A DNA stretch of 64,000 nt from an uncultured Microbacterium sp. (GCF_937927635.1 NZ_CALBRW010000020.1:1-64000), one strand, 5' to 3'; counted from the first letter of the stretch, positions 37,123-46,329 are shown. The notes: a model not told the origin generated them from the letters alone. Translations and numbers: made by a program.

Positions 37123-37709
37123 CAGCTCACGCCCCTCTCGGCTGGAGTGCCGGCCGATGCTCGTTCGAGGATGAAGTCGACGCGCGCGTCGGGGGCGAGT
37201 GCGGGGACGGTGACGACGGGAAAGCCCAGCTCCTGGTACACCAGCCCGAGCAGGTCGTGGATGCGCCGCTGCGCGGCGGGGTCCTCGGTGCGCGCGTAGT
37301 CGGACGCCAGCGGGAGCAGGTCAAGCAGGAACACCGTCGCGTACCGGGCGCCGGCCAGCGCGCCCAGCAGGGCGGTGCCGGGGGCGAGGCCGAGGAAGCG
37401 GTAGTAGGCGAGCGAGTCCGGCAGAGCACGGTCCAGGAACACGGTCTGTTGCGGGTCGAGGGAGCGTTCCTGCTCGATCTGCATGTCGACGACGGCGCGC
37501 TGGAACTCGCTCTGCCGTGCCCGCACCTCCGCGGTGCTGCGCCCGGTGATCCGTTGCAGGTCGATGTAGTGGCGGGCGTGCTCGATCGTGGTCGTGTACC
37601 CGCGGCCCCGCAGCAGGTTGACCGTGGTGGTCTTGCCCGAGCTGGGACCGCCCGTCACGACGTGCCAACGGGTGGTCTGTGCGGGCCGCGGCTCCTGGAT
37701 GCCGGTCAT
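37122..37709 (-). CDS. AAA_28/NadR-like P-loop NTPase
   Basis: A 195-residue protein. Walker A is GGPSSGKTTT near residues 20-29, followed by RGYTTTIEHARHYID, and VFLDRALPDSLAYY provides the Walker B-like part, as in AAA_28 ATPases related to NadR. It may phosphorylate a small molecule. Its start is 14 bp from a CsoR-type palindrome, and it runs divergently from csoR, so it may be part of the copper regulon. The UbiB-like gene follows with a one-base overlap. Confidence 0.85.
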   Translation of the reverse strand: MTGIQEPRPAQTTRWHVVTGGPSSGKTTTVNLLRGRGYTTTIEHARHYIDLQRITGRSTAEVRARQSEFQRAVVDMQIEQERSLDPQQTVFLDRALPDSLAYYRFLGLAPGTALLGALAGARYATVFLLDLLPLASDYARTEDPAAQRRIHDLLGLVYQELGFPVVTVPALAPDARVDFILERASAGTPAERGVS

Positions 37710-37722
37710 GACCTCACCCTAC

Positions 37723-37744
37723 ACCCTGTACCCCTACAGGGTAT
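37723..37744. promoter_or_regulatory. CsoR operator between the divergent NTPase and csoR
   Basis: ACCCTGTACCCCTACAGGGT (37723-37742) has perfect 8-bp arms around CCCC, and 37728-37744 (GTACCCCTACAGGGTAT) fits the CsoR box pattern seen at two other places in the window. It covers the region of the csoR promoter, 26 bp before the csoR start. Confidence 0.85.
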
Positions 37745-37769
37745 GGTAGATTGTGGGTGGGGGTGCGAG

Positions 37770-38054
37770 ATGGCACACGGGTATGTGGACAACAAGCCGG
37801 CGCTGCTGGCGCGGCTGAGCCGCGCGGAGGGTCAGGTGCGCGGGATCGCGCGGATGATCGACGAGGACGTGTACTGCATCGACGTGCTGACCCAGGTGTC
37901 GGCGGCGACGAAGGCGCTGGAGTCCGTCGCGCTGTCGCTGCTGGAAGACCACCTCGCGCATTGCGTCGTGCAGGCGACCGCCGAAGGCGGCCCGGTCGCG
38001 GAGGAGAAGCTCCGCGAGGCGAACGCCGCGATCGCGCGCCTCGTGCGCTCCTAA
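37770..38054 (+). CDS. csoR: Copper-sensing repressor CsoR
   Basis: A 94-residue all-helical repressor that releases DNA when Cu(I) binds. The ligands Cys36 (VYCID), His61 (LEDHL) and Cys65 (AHCV) are at exactly the positions described for Mycobacterium tuberculosis CsoR. RLSRAEGQVRGIARMI is the conserved DNA-contact helix. ATG 37770 gives the standard N-terminus; longer in-frame ORFs upstream run through the opposite-strand genes and are rejected. It heads csoR-copZ-copA-YHS. Confidence 0.96.
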   Translation: MAHGYVDNKPALLARLSRAEGQVRGIARMIDEDVYCIDVLTQVSAATKALESVALSLLEDHLAHCVVQATAEGGPVAEEKLREANAAIARLVRS

Positions 38055-38100
38055 CGTCGTCCCCACTCACATCGTTCAACGCTCTTGAAGGGAGCACATC

Positions 38101-38460
38101 ATGACCGGACAGGGATTCCAGGACCTCGGCCTGCAGGCGACCAGCACCGGCGGTGGCTGCGCCTGTTGCAGCTCCACCTCCCACGCCACGGCAGCCACCG
38201 ACACCGGCGCACCGGCGCAGCAGACGGCGGCGGGCGAGACCGTGTCGGCGCGGTTCCTGGTGGAGGGGATGACCTGCGCGCACTGCGTGCGTAGCGTCAC
38301 CGAAGAGGTCTCCGCGATCGACGGCGTCTCCGACGTCGCGGTCGATCTGCACGCCGGCGGTGTGTCCACGGTGACGGTGTCCAGCGCCGCGCCGGTGGAT
38401 GCGGAGCGGGTGCGTGCGGCGGTGGAGGAGGCCGGCTACAGCCTCGCCTCAGCGTCATGA
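38101..38460 (+). CDS. copZ: Copper chaperone with extra N-terminal Cys cluster
   Basis: A 119-residue protein. The C-terminal heavy-metal-associated domain has MTCAHC (Cys59, Cys62), the Cu(I) site that hands metal to CopA. Unusually, about 48 residues precede it and contain GGGCACC (Cys20, Cys22, Cys23), a possible second metal site. AAGGGAG precedes ATG 38101. The stop overlaps the copA start by 4 bases, so chaperone and pump are made together. Confidence 0.94.
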   Translation: MTGQGFQDLGLQATSTGGGCACCSSTSHATAATDTGAPAQQTAAGETVSARFLVEGMTCAHCVRSVTEEVSAIDGVSDVAVDLHAGGVSTVTVSSAAPVDAERVRAAVEEAGYSLASAS

Positions 38461-40742
38461 CCACGACGACGACGGATGTCGATCTCGACATCACCGGGAT
38501 GACCTGCGCGTCGTGCGCGACCCGGGTGGAGCGGAAGCTGAACAAGCTGCCCGGGGTGGCGGCGACGGTCAACTTCGCCACCGAGAAGGCCCGCGTGCAC
38601 GCCGAGTCCGCGGTGCCGGTGGAGGAGCTGATCTCGGCGGTCGAGCAGGCCGGGTACGGGGCATCCGTCCCCGCCCCACCCGTCGACACCCCCGACGAGA
38701 AGACCACGCCGCAGGATGCGGAGTTGGTGTCGTTGCGGCAGCGGCTGATCGTCTCGGCGATCCTGGCGGTGCCGGTGGCGGTGTTGTCGATGATCCCGGC
38801 GCTGCAGTTCACCTACTGGCAGTGGCTGACCCTGACCCTGGCGGCCCCGGTGGTGGTGTGGGGGGCGTGGCCGTTCCACCGTGCCGCGGCGATCAACGCC
38901 CGTCACGGTGCGGCGACGATGGACACACTGATCAGCCTGGGCGTGCTGGCCGCGTTCGGCTGGTCCCTCTATGCCCTGTTCTTCGGCGGTGCCGGGATGC
39001 CCGGGATGCGGATGAGCGTGACCTTCGTCGGCACCCCGCAGTCCGGCGGTCACGAGGTGTATCTGGAGGTCGCCGCCCTGGTGACGGTGTTCATCCTCCT
39101 CGGCCGCTACCTGGAGACCCGCGCGAAGCGGCAATCCGGGGAGGCTCTGCGCGCCCTGTTGGAGCTGGGCGCGAAAGACGCCGTCATCCTCCGCACGGGT
39201 GTCGAGCAGCGCGTCCCGGTCGCCCAGCTGGTGCCCGGCGACATTGTGGTGGTGCGGCCGGGGGAGAAGATCCCCGCCGACGGTGTCGTCACCGAGGGTG
39301 TCTCCGCGGTGGACGAGTCGATGCTGACCGGCGAGTCCGTCCCCGTCGAAGTCGCCCCCGGCTCGAAGGTGGTCGGCGCGACGGTGAACACCGGCGGCCG
39401 GCTGCTGGTGGAGCTCACCCGGGTCGGCGCGGACACGGAGCTGGCCCGGATGGCCAGGTTGGTGGAGGAGGCGCAGACCGGGAAGGCGCAGGTGCAGCGC
39501 CTCGCCGACCGGGTCTCCGCGATCTTCGTCCCCATCGTCATCGCCCTCGCCATCGTCGCGTTCACGGTGTGGCTTCTGATCGGGGCTTCCCCGGAGGTCG
39601 CGTTCACCGCCGCGGTGACGACGCTGATCATCGCGTGCCCGTGCGCGCTCGGGTTGGCGACGCCGACCGCGCTGCTTGTCGGCACCGGGCGGGGCGCGCA
39701 GCTGGGCATCCTGATCCGCGGACCCCAGGTGCTGGAGCAGACCCGCCGCATCGACACCGTCGTGCTGGACAAGACCGGCACCATCACCGCCGGCACCATG
39801 ACCGTGACCGCCACCCACCCCGCCGCAGGGACCGACGAGACGGAGCTGGTGCAGGTCGCCGGGGCGCTCGAGCACGGCTCCGAACACCCCATCGGCCGCG
39901 CCATCACCAACGCGGCCAGCGGCCCGCTCGCGGCAGTGGAATCGTTCGCCGCGGTGGCCGGGCAGGGCGTGCAGGGCATCGTCGACGGCCGCCTGGTCGC
40001 CGCCGGCCGCGCCTCCTGGATCACCACCCAATGGGCACTTCCCGTCCCTACCGACCTCGCCGCGACCATCGCGGCGGACGAGGCGGCGGGGGCGACGGTG
40101 ACGGTGGTGGCGTGGGACGGGCAGGTGCGCGGGGCGATCAGCGTCGCCGACACCATCAAACCCACCAGCCGTGAGGCGGTCACCCGGCTCCGGGAGCTCG
40201 GGTTGACCCCGATCCTGCTCACCGGCGACAACCCCGGCGCCGCGCGGGCGATCGCCGACCAGGCCGGGATCGAGGACGTCCGTGCCGGGGTCACCCCGCA
40301 GGGCAAGCTCGACACCATCCGCGACCTGCAGGCCGCGGGCCGGGTGGTCGCGATGGTCGGCGACGGCGTCAACGACGCCGCCGCCCTCGCTGCGGCAGAC
40401 CTGGGGATCGCGATGGGCACCGGCACCGACGCGGCCATCACCGCCGCGGACCTGACCATCGTCTCCGGCGACCTCGTGCTGGTCCCGGACGCGATCCGGC
40501 TGGCCCGCCGCACCCTGGGCACGATCAAGGGGAACCTGTTCTGGGCGTTCGCGTACAACGTCGCCGCCCTCCCGGTCGCGATGCTCGCCCTGCTCAACCC
40601 CATCCTCGCGGGAGCTGCGATGGCGTTCAGCAGCGTGTTCGTCGTCACCAACAGCCTCCGACTGCGCCGCTTCCGCGCCCTCCCCACCCCGACACCCGCC
40701 GCCGCGCCCGCCAGCCGGGAGCCCGCGCCCGTCCGGGCCTAA
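38457..40742 (+). CDS. copA: Cu(I)-exporting P-type ATPase
   Basis: A 761-residue P1B-1 ATPase that pumps Cu(I) out of the cytoplasm. It has one N-terminal metal domain (MTCASC, Cys17/Cys20), the membrane CPC motif at residues 394-396, the phosphorylation motif DKTGT (Asp438), an HP motif in EHGSEHPIG, and MVGDGVNDAAAL. Eight membrane helices are expected. It lies downstream of csoR and copZ and is presumably under the CsoR box at 37723. Confidence 0.97.
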   Translation: MTTTTTDVDLDITGMTCASCATRVERKLNKLPGVAATVNFATEKARVHAESAVPVEELISAVEQAGYGASVPAPPVDTPDEKTTPQDAELVSLRQRLIVSAILAVPVAVLSMIPALQFTYWQWLTLTLAAPVVVWGAWPFHRAAAINARHGAATMDTLISLGVLAAFGWSLYALFFGGAGMPGMRMSVTFVGTPQSGGHEVYLEVAALVTVFILLGRYLETRAKRQSGEALRALLELGAKDAVILRTGVEQRVPVAQLVPGDIVVVRPGEKIPADGVVTEGVSAVDESMLTGESVPVEVAPGSKVVGATVNTGGRLLVELTRVGADTELARMARLVEEAQTGKAQVQRLADRVSAIFVPIVIALAIVAFTVWLLIGASPEVAFTAAVTTLIIACPCALGLATPTALLVGTGRGAQLGILIRGPQVLEQTRRIDTVVLDKTGTITAGTMTVTATHPAAGTDETELVQVAGALEHGSEHPIGRAITNAASGPLAAVESFAAVAGQGVQGIVDGRLVAAGRASWITTQWALPVPTDLAATIAADEAAGATVTVVAWDGQVRGAISVADTIKPTSREAVTRLRELGLTPILLTGDNPGAARAIADQAGIEDVRAGVTPQGKLDTIRDLQAAGRVVAMVGDGVNDAAALAAADLGIAMGTGTDAAITAADLTIVSGDLVLVPDAIRLARRTLGTIKGNLFWAFAYNVAALPVAMLALLNPILAGAAMAFSSVFVVTNSLRLRRFRALPTPTPAAAPASREPAPVRA

Positions 40743-40767
40743 CCATCGCTCAAGAAGGAGAAACACC

Positions 40768-41046
40768 ATGTCCCACGACCACGACCACCCCGGGCACGAC
40801 CACACGCACGGGCACGCCCATGGGGGACACGAGCATGGTGCGCACGAACATCACCATCACGAGCCGCCGGCGGGCGCGACGAACCTGGTGACCTGCCCGG
40901 TGATGCCCGGCAACCAGGTCGACCCGGCCTGGGCCGAGCAGCGCGGCCTGTTCCGCGACTACCAGGGCACCCGGTACTGGTTCTGCTGCGCCGACTGCGG
41001 GCCCCTGTTCGACGCCGACCCCGCCCGCTACACAAACGCCGCCTGA
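40768..41046 (+). CDS. His-rich YHS-domain protein
   Basis: A 92-residue protein. The first 32 residues contain about 15 histidines (HDHDHPGHDHTHGHAHGG and further), followed by a YHS/TRASH-like domain with VTCPVMPGNQVDP and YWFCCADCGPLF. YHS domains are common in metal-linked proteins, where the cysteines can hold Cu or Zn. It probably buffers or delivers copper in the cytoplasm. GAAGGAG precedes ATG 40768. It follows copA by 25 bp. Confidence 0.88.
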   Translation: MSHDHDHPGHDHTHGHAHGGHEHGAHEHHHHEPPAGATNLVTCPVMPGNQVDPAWAEQRGLFRDYQGTRYWFCCADCGPLFDADPARYTNAA

Positions 41047-41075
41047 CCGGCCAGACAACCGGTCGGAGATAGAGG

Positions 41076-41693
41076 GTGGACACGGCGGTCGGGCTGGTGC
41101 AGGCCTACCTGCGGGTCAACGGCTACTTCACCGTCGCCGAATACCCGGTGCTGGATGCCACCGGGCTGGCCGGGCCGCGCACCATCACCGACCTGGACAT
41201 CCTCGCCGTGCGGCTGCACCGGGCACCGGGAGCGTCTGGGACCGTCGACGCACCGCTGGACCCGGCCCTGGGCGCCGGGGGCGGAGCGGACATGATCCTC
41301 GGCGAGGTCAAGGAAGGCCGCCCGCACCCCAACCCGGCGATGCGGGACCCGGCCGTGCTGGAAGCCGCGTTCACCCGGTTCGGGTGCTGCGCCCCGACCG
41401 ATGCCGCCCGGCTGGTCGCCGAACTGCTGGAAACGGGACGGACGGTGGCGCCGGAAGGGCACACGATCCGCACGGTCGTGTTCGGCAACCCCACCTCCCC
41501 GCCCGGGGCGGGGGCGCCGTGGCACACCGTCCCGTTCGCCCGGGTGCTGCGCTACCTCGAAGACCACCTGAGCGCGCACTGGGGCATCCTCGGCCGCACC
41601 CAGATCAAGGACGACACCCTCGCCCTGCTGGCCCTGCGGGAGAAGGCCCACCGCGCCGCGACCGGCGCCTCCCGCCAGGGCACGGACCGGTAG
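41076..41693 (+). CDS. PD-(D/E)XK-like protein of unknown function
   Basis: A 205-residue soluble protein starting at GTG 41076 with GGAGATAGAGG upstream. ITDLDILAVRL near residue 40 and MILGEVKEG near residue 72 have the spacing of the Asp and Glu-x-Lys residues in PD-(D/E)XK nucleases. A typical nuclease-like fold is possible but uncertain. Cys-Cys at GCCAPTDAA may bind metal. It follows the YHS gene by 29 bp in the csoR operon. No characterised relative is known to me. Confidence 0.72.
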   Translation: MDTAVGLVQAYLRVNGYFTVAEYPVLDATGLAGPRTITDLDILAVRLHRAPGASGTVDAPLDPALGAGGGADMILGEVKEGRPHPNPAMRDPAVLEAAFTRFGCCAPTDAARLVAELLETGRTVAPEGHTIRTVVFGNPTSPPGAGAPWHTVPFARVLRYLEDHLSAHWGILGRTQIKDDTLALLALREKAHRAATGASRQGTDR

Positions 41694-41716
41694 GGCGGGT
41701 CACGGCGGGGGAGCGT

Positions 41717-42587
41717 GTGCACACGCAGGGGGAGCCGGTGTGGGTGCGCACCCGTGACGAGCGCGCCCTGTATACGATGGTGCTGCCCGCCCCGGCCGGG
41801 ACCCCCGGGGCGCCGACGGTGGTGTTCGAGGCGGGATGGGCGTCGCCCCGCTCCACCTGGGCGTTGCTGCAGACCCGGGTCGCCGCGTTCACGCGGGCCG
41901 TGGTGTATGACCGGGCAGGGCTGGGCCGGTCCGCCCCGGATAGTGCAGGGCGCACCCTGGACCGGATGGCCGACGACCTGAACGATTTGCTGGACGGCCT
42001 CGAGCCGAGCAGCGGGTTCGTGCAGGTGGGGCATTCCGCGGGCGGCCCGATCGTGCGGCAGGCAGCAGACCGGCCGCCCGGACCGGGAGGCCGGTCTGGT
42101 GCTGGTGGATCCGACCGACGAGGCAGCGACCCAGCAGTTCGGTGTGCCGTTCCGGGTCGGGGAGAAGATCGTGATCGCCGTGGAGTGGGTGCTGGCACGG
42201 GTGGGGTTGCTGGAGCGGTTCTTCCGGTTCCTCGGGGAGGGGATGCCCGAGGATGTGCGGGCGGATCTTCACCGGGAGGCGTTCCGGCCCGCGGTGGTGG
42301 TCACCCAGGGTCGGCAGGCGCGCACGTTCCTCACCGAGCTGCACGCCTGGCGCGGCGACCCGCCGGTGCTGCCCGATGTCCCGGTCACCGTCATCTCCGG
42401 CAGTCTCGCGGACGGGATGCCGCGACGGGTCCGGGATGCCGCGACCGCCGCCGGGCGGTATCGGGCCGCACAGTCCCGGCAGGGCCGGCACGTGGTCGCT
42501 GCCTGCTCCGGCCACTGCATCCCCGCCACAGAATCGGACCTGATCGCTGCGGAGATCCGCCGCCTCGTCCTCCCGCCCGTCGGATAG
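41717..42587 (+). pseudogene. Alpha/beta hydrolase with frameshift
   Basis: Two reading frames together give a full hydrolase. The first, from GTG 41717, has WVRTRDERALYTMVLPAPA and the nucleophile elbow VGHSAGGPI; it breaks near 42070-42085. The second frame continues with LVLVDPTDEAATQQFGV and ends with VAACSGHCIPATESDLI, where the His of the catalytic triad lies. Apart from one shifted base the gene looks intact, so a recent mutation, a programmed shift or an assembly error are all possible. It is the last gene of the csoR-directed series and converges on lnt. Confidence 0.75.
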
Positions 42588-42615
42588 CCCCGGGTTGTCT
42601 GGCGGGCATGCCTGG

Positions 42616-44232
42616 TCAGGCCACGGCAGGGGGGCGTCGCCGCCGGGCGATCGCACCGGTGAGGGCGAGACCACCCAGCCCACCCCATAGGGTGACAGTG
42701 GAAACGCCTTGCCCGATGAGGACGGCGGGGGTGAGCCCGGCGCGCAGGTCGGTGTCGGCGATCATCGCCCCGGCCTGTCCGGCGGGCAGACCGGTGAGGG
42801 TGCTGCCGTCGGGGCGGATGATCTGGCTGGCGCCGACGGTGGAGACGTTCACCACGGTGCGGCCGGTCTCCACCGCGCGGATTCTGGCGACCGCGAGCTG
42901 CTGCAGGTTCTCGTCCGTGCCGCGGAAGTCGGCATTGTTGGTCTGGAACACCAGCAGCTCCGCGCCGGCGGTGACGCTCTCGGCGATGACTTCGTCGTAG
43001 ATCACGTCGAAGCAGATCGCCAACCCCACCGGCACGTCGCCGACGGTGACCATGGGCAGGTCGGTGCCGTGCGCGTAGTCGCGTTGCAGCAGCCCGACCA
43101 GGTCGGGAGCGAGCAGGGTGTAGAACGCCCGGTCGGGCACGTACTCGCCGAACGGCACCGGGTGGCGTTTCGCGTGCGTCTGCACCTGCTCCCGCTGCGG
43201 CGTGGCACCGGTGGTGGCCGGGTCCCACAGGAACGACGTGTTGTAGATGTTGCCGCCCGCCGTGGTGGCCGCGTTCGCCAGCAGCGGGGCACCTGCCCGG
43301 GTGCTGATGCCGGTGAGGTACGCGGCCAGCCACGGGGTCTGGAACGGGTCAGCATCCAGCCCTTCCGGCCACACCACCAGATCCACATCCGCGTCGAGCA
43401 CCGGGCCGGTCGCGTCCCCCTGCGCCCGGGCGATCGCCCCAACGGTGCGCTGGTCGAAGTACCCGGACGGGCCGTTGCCTTGCACCGCCCCGACCCGCAT
43501 CGTCCCGGCCGGTGTGGTGGGAAACGCCGGGACCAGGACCAGCATCAGGGTGGTGACGGCGGGTACGGCGGGTACGGCGGCGGGGAACGGGCGACGCCAC
43601 CGGCCGGTCCGGATGGTTTCGATCGCGGCGGCGACGGTGAAGACCATCAGGAAGGTGAGCCCGCTCACCCCGACCCAGGACACCGTCTGAACGAGGGGGC
43701 TGTCGGCTTGGGTGATCCCGAGCCGCGCCCACGGCAGCCCCCCGTACGGCCAGGCGCCCAGCAGCACCTCCCGGCCCGTCCACAACGCGGCCACCAGGCC
43801 CGGCAGCAGGAGCAGGCGTCCGACCGGGCCGGGGGCGGCGCGCGGCACCCACCGGTAGGCGAGTGCCAGCGGGATGATCCCGACCGCGGTCAGGGTCCCT
43901 TCCACCACGGTCAGTGCCGCCCACGGCACCGGCCCGAGATACCGGGTCGTCCAGGACACCAGCAGCCCGAAGAACAGCAACCCGAACACCGCCCCGACCG
44001 CCACCGCCCCCCACACGCTCCGGCCGATCAGGGCGAGAAGCAGCAGCCCGGTCGCGGCGAACGCGGCCGGCCAGAATCCCACCTCCGGGTAGGCGAGATC
44101 CATCAGCACCGCCGCGGCTGCCGCGACCGGCAACGCCATCGCCAACGGCATCACCGCCCGGGCGCGGCGGTTCGGCGGGGTGGGTTGGGGGCGTCCGTGC
44201 GGGTCCTGGAGGGTCGTCGGGGTGGCGGTCAT
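42616..44232 (-). CDS. lnt: Apolipoprotein N-acyltransferase
   Basis: A 538-residue membrane enzyme that adds the third acyl chain to lipoproteins. About eight hydrophobic helices precede a nitrilase-like domain with the catalytic Glu in VVWPEGLD, Lys in HAKRHPVPFGEY and Cys in LAICFDVIYDE. The start was set at ATG 44232; the longer in-frame ORF overlaps the neighbour and has no hydrophobic start. Its start overlaps the stop of the flavoprotein by ATGA. In this island several lipoproteins are encoded, which gives it a possible client set. Confidence 0.93.
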   Translation of the reverse strand: MTATPTTLQDPHGRPQPTPPNRRARAVMPLAMALPVAAAAAVLMDLAYPEVGFWPAAFAATGLLLLALIGRSVWGAVAVGAVFGLLFFGLLVSWTTRYLGPVPWAALTVVEGTLTAVGIIPLALAYRWVPRAAPGPVGRLLLLPGLVAALWTGREVLLGAWPYGGLPWARLGITQADSPLVQTVSWVGVSGLTFLMVFTVAAAIETIRTGRWRRPFPAAVPAVPAVTTLMLVLVPAFPTTPAGTMRVGAVQGNGPSGYFDQRTVGAIARAQGDATGPVLDADVDLVVWPEGLDADPFQTPWLAAYLTGISTRAGAPLLANAATTAGGNIYNTSFLWDPATTGATPQREQVQTHAKRHPVPFGEYVPDRAFYTLLAPDLVGLLQRDYAHGTDLPMVTVGDVPVGLAICFDVIYDEVIAESVTAGAELLVFQTNNADFRGTDENLQQLAVARIRAVETGRTVVNVSTVGASQIIRPDGSTLTGLPAGQAGAMIADTDLRAGLTPAVLIGQGVSTVTLWGGLGGLALTGAIARRRRPPAVA

Positions 44233-45248
44233 GGCCGGTCCGCGATGGTGCGGGCGATTACGGCGGCGTCCCGGGACACCCCGGCGAGGGTGTCCGCTCC
44301 GGGGCGGCTGTGGGCGGGGATCCCGGCGACGAACAAGCCCGGCAGCCCGGTCATCGCCGGGCGGGACCGGGCTGCGGTCGCCTCGGCGGGGAGCCAGTCG
44401 TCGCCGGGGTCGTACCCGGTGGCGAGGATTACCGAGTCCGGGGCGAGGGTGCTGCCATCGGCGAACGTGACCTGCCCGCCGTCCGCGCCGGTCACCGCCG
44501 GGGCGACCGCCACACCCGCGTGACGCAGCGCATGGTAGCTGTCGCCGAACACCGGCTGCACGGCGGGTGGGCGACCCAGCCAGGACGAGCCTGCCCGGGC
44601 GTGGACGGGGAAGGTACGGGCGGGTCGGTGCGGCCGTCGGGTGCGGACCGCGAGGGTGACCTCGTGGGAGGCGGACAGCTCTCGCGCCAGCTGCACCCCG
44701 CTGTTCCCTCCGCCGACGATCAGCACCCGCCCGGTGGGCACCTGCCGGGGGAACTGGTAGTGGGCACTGTGCAGCACCACCCCGGGCACCCGCAGCTGCT
44801 GCGCCCACGCAGGGATGCGGGGGTGGGTGGCGGCGCCGGTCGCGCACACCACGTTGCGGGTCTGCACGTCGCCCTCCGCGGTCTGCAGCTGCAGCACCGA
44901 CCCGTGACCGCGGCGTTCCACCCCGACCACACGCAACCCCCAGAACGGGTCCACCCCCAGGGTGTGCTGCACCTGGTCCAGGTAGTTCGCGATCTCATCG
45001 GCCCGGGGATGCTCGTGCGGGTCCAGCGGCAGCGGCCGGAGCGGAAGCGTGCTGTGGCGGGCGTCGGACAGCAGCCGCATCGAATGCCAGCGGGACGCCC
45101 AACTGCGTTGCCGGTCCGTGGCGGCGTCGACGACCACGAACTCCTGCTGCGGCCGGAACCCCAACCCGATCAGCGCGGCGGCCACCGCGAGCCCGGCCTG
45201 CCCGGCCCCGACGATGATCGCCCGCCGATGCGTCAACCCCGACCGCAT
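44229..45248 (-). CDS. CzcO-like FAD/NAD(P)-binding monooxygenase-type flavoprotein
   Basis: A 339-residue flavoprotein from ATG 45248 with a GGGGAGGGGG site upstream. Two dinucleotide-binding motifs, IIVGAGQAGLAVAAAL near residue 12 and VLIVGGGNSGVQLA near residue 165, with VICATG-like VVCATG and VILATGYDP, place it in the flavin-containing monooxygenase/CzcO group often found in metal-resistance regions. The reaction is unknown. A 62-residue ORF (45248-45436, TTG start) ends in a TGATG overlap with it and may be a leader. Lnt is coupled downstream. Confidence 0.85.
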   Translation of the reverse strand: MRSGLTHRRAIIVGAGQAGLAVAAALIGLGFRPQQEFVVVDAATDRQRSWASRWHSMRLLSDARHSTLPLRPLPLDPHEHPRADEIANYLDQVQHTLGVDPFWGLRVVGVERRGHGSVLQLQTAEGDVQTRNVVCATGAATHPRIPAWAQQLRVPGVVLHSAHYQFPRQVPTGRVLIVGGGNSGVQLARELSASHEVTLAVRTRRPHRPARTFPVHARAGSSWLGRPPAVQPVFGDSYHALRHAGVAVAPAVTGADGGQVTFADGSTLAPDSVILATGYDPGDDWLPAEATAARSRPAMTGLPGLFVAGIPAHSRPGADTLAGVSRDAAVIARTIADRP

Positions 45249-45516
45249 CACCACCCCCTCCCCGCACAAGAGGGCCGGGGCGGGAACGGACGGAGGATGA
45301 TCGCGCCGGCGCCGCGGCGGGACGGGGCCGGACGGGGCCGAGCGGGGCCGGGTGGGCGGCGGTGACCGGCCGCAGCCGTCGGCACTGGACCGGCGACGGG
45401 GGCCGCCGTGATACGGGTCGTCAAGACATTCTCCAAACCTAGAAATCGGCATCACACAGCGCCCGCACACGGGCGGGCGGGAAGACGCCGCCCATGGGTG
45501 GGCGGCATGCCGGATC

Positions 45517-45963
45517 TCAGGTTCGGGAAATCGACAACAGCAGCAGTGAGGGCGCGGCCGGACGCCGCGACACGGGCACCGGCACCAGCAGCGGCGCGCG
45601 CACCGGACGGGATACCCGCAGTATCCGCAGCCGGCTCTGTAACCGCAACCCCGTCACGGCCGCCAGTACCAGCAGCGTGCACACCACCCCGATCAGGCAC
45701 CCCCACGCCCCGGACGCATCGACGGACACCCCCGCAGAGGACGACGCCGTCCGGCCCTCCACCGGTGCCCCCGAGTCTGGGGTAGAGCCGGTCGCGACGG
45801 GGGAGCCCGCACTGGTGTCGGCGTGCGCGTCAGCCGTGGTGTGGGAGGTGGTCCAGCCGCCGATGATGAGCACAAGTGCCAGGCCCAGGATGGTCAGCAG
45901 CCGCCCCGACCACCACCCCGCCGCGATGACCCGGTCGGGCCGGGATCGGGGGTCGCGGGGCAT
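45517..45963 (-). CDS. DUF6153-like membrane protein 1
   Basis: A 148-residue protein from ATG 45963. Two membrane helices (about residues 20-38 and 82-102) enclose an extracytoplasmic segment with GWTTSHTTADAHADTSAG and GAWGC. After helix two it is basic and ends in PSLLLLSISRT. The same ending is found in the proteins at 56459 and 57137, so the three are paralogues of a family (DUF6153) frequent in actinobacterial copper regions. The function is unknown. Confidence 0.8.
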   Translation of the reverse strand: MPRDPRSRPDRVIAAGWWSGRLLTILGLALVLIIGGWTTSHTTADAHADTSAGSPVATGSTPDSGAPVEGRTASSSAGVSVDASGAWGCLIGVVCTLLVLAAVTGLRLQSRLRILRVSRPVRAPLLVPVPVSRRPAAPSLLLLSISRT

Positions 45964-46116
45964 AGTCCCTCACTGTACCAATCCGACCTTTGCGTCTCCC
46001 GGATCCCGCCCGGCCGCAGGCCCTCCACGCCTTCGCCGACAGAGCAGCCACATCGCGTCCACCGGCACGTCGTTCTCGATTATCGCCGAACGACGTCCGT
46101 CTCCTGAGCGGAAGGA

Positions 46117-46250
46117 TCAGTGCCCTCGGGGTGCGGTGGTGTCGGTGAAGGCGGGCAGCAGGATCGCCGTGATGCCGTCGGGGTCGAGTCTGCCGGTGCG
46201 GACTTCTTCGGCGGCGCCGTTGAGGACGGCACGGGTCGCTGAACTCCGCC
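46117..46250 (-). pseudogene. TetR-family C-terminal fragment
   Basis: Minus-strand reading gives ATRAVLNGAAEEVRTGRL, then DPDGITAILLPAFTDTTAP and a stop at 46117. This is the end of a TetR ligand domain with no DNA-binding part in frame. The upstream limit is approximate. It is a remnant in the 424-bp gap before the multicopper oxidase. The rest of that gap holds the CsoR box and no other recognisable gene. Confidence 0.55.
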
Positions 46251-46329
46251 GCGATCGTCTCGGCTGCGTCAGGTTCGCCCCACCGGGCACGTGCACCCGT
46301 CGGCACCCGAGGCGGCGCCGATTGAAAGA

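Noticed and set aside
38436..40805. 789-residue minus-strand ORF opposite copA
   Set aside because: Shadow of copA, which has every catalytic motif on the plus strand.
46117..46250. TetR fragment as a functional regulator of the oxidase
   Set aside because: Only the C-terminal end remains; there is no helix-turn-helix in any frame nearby.
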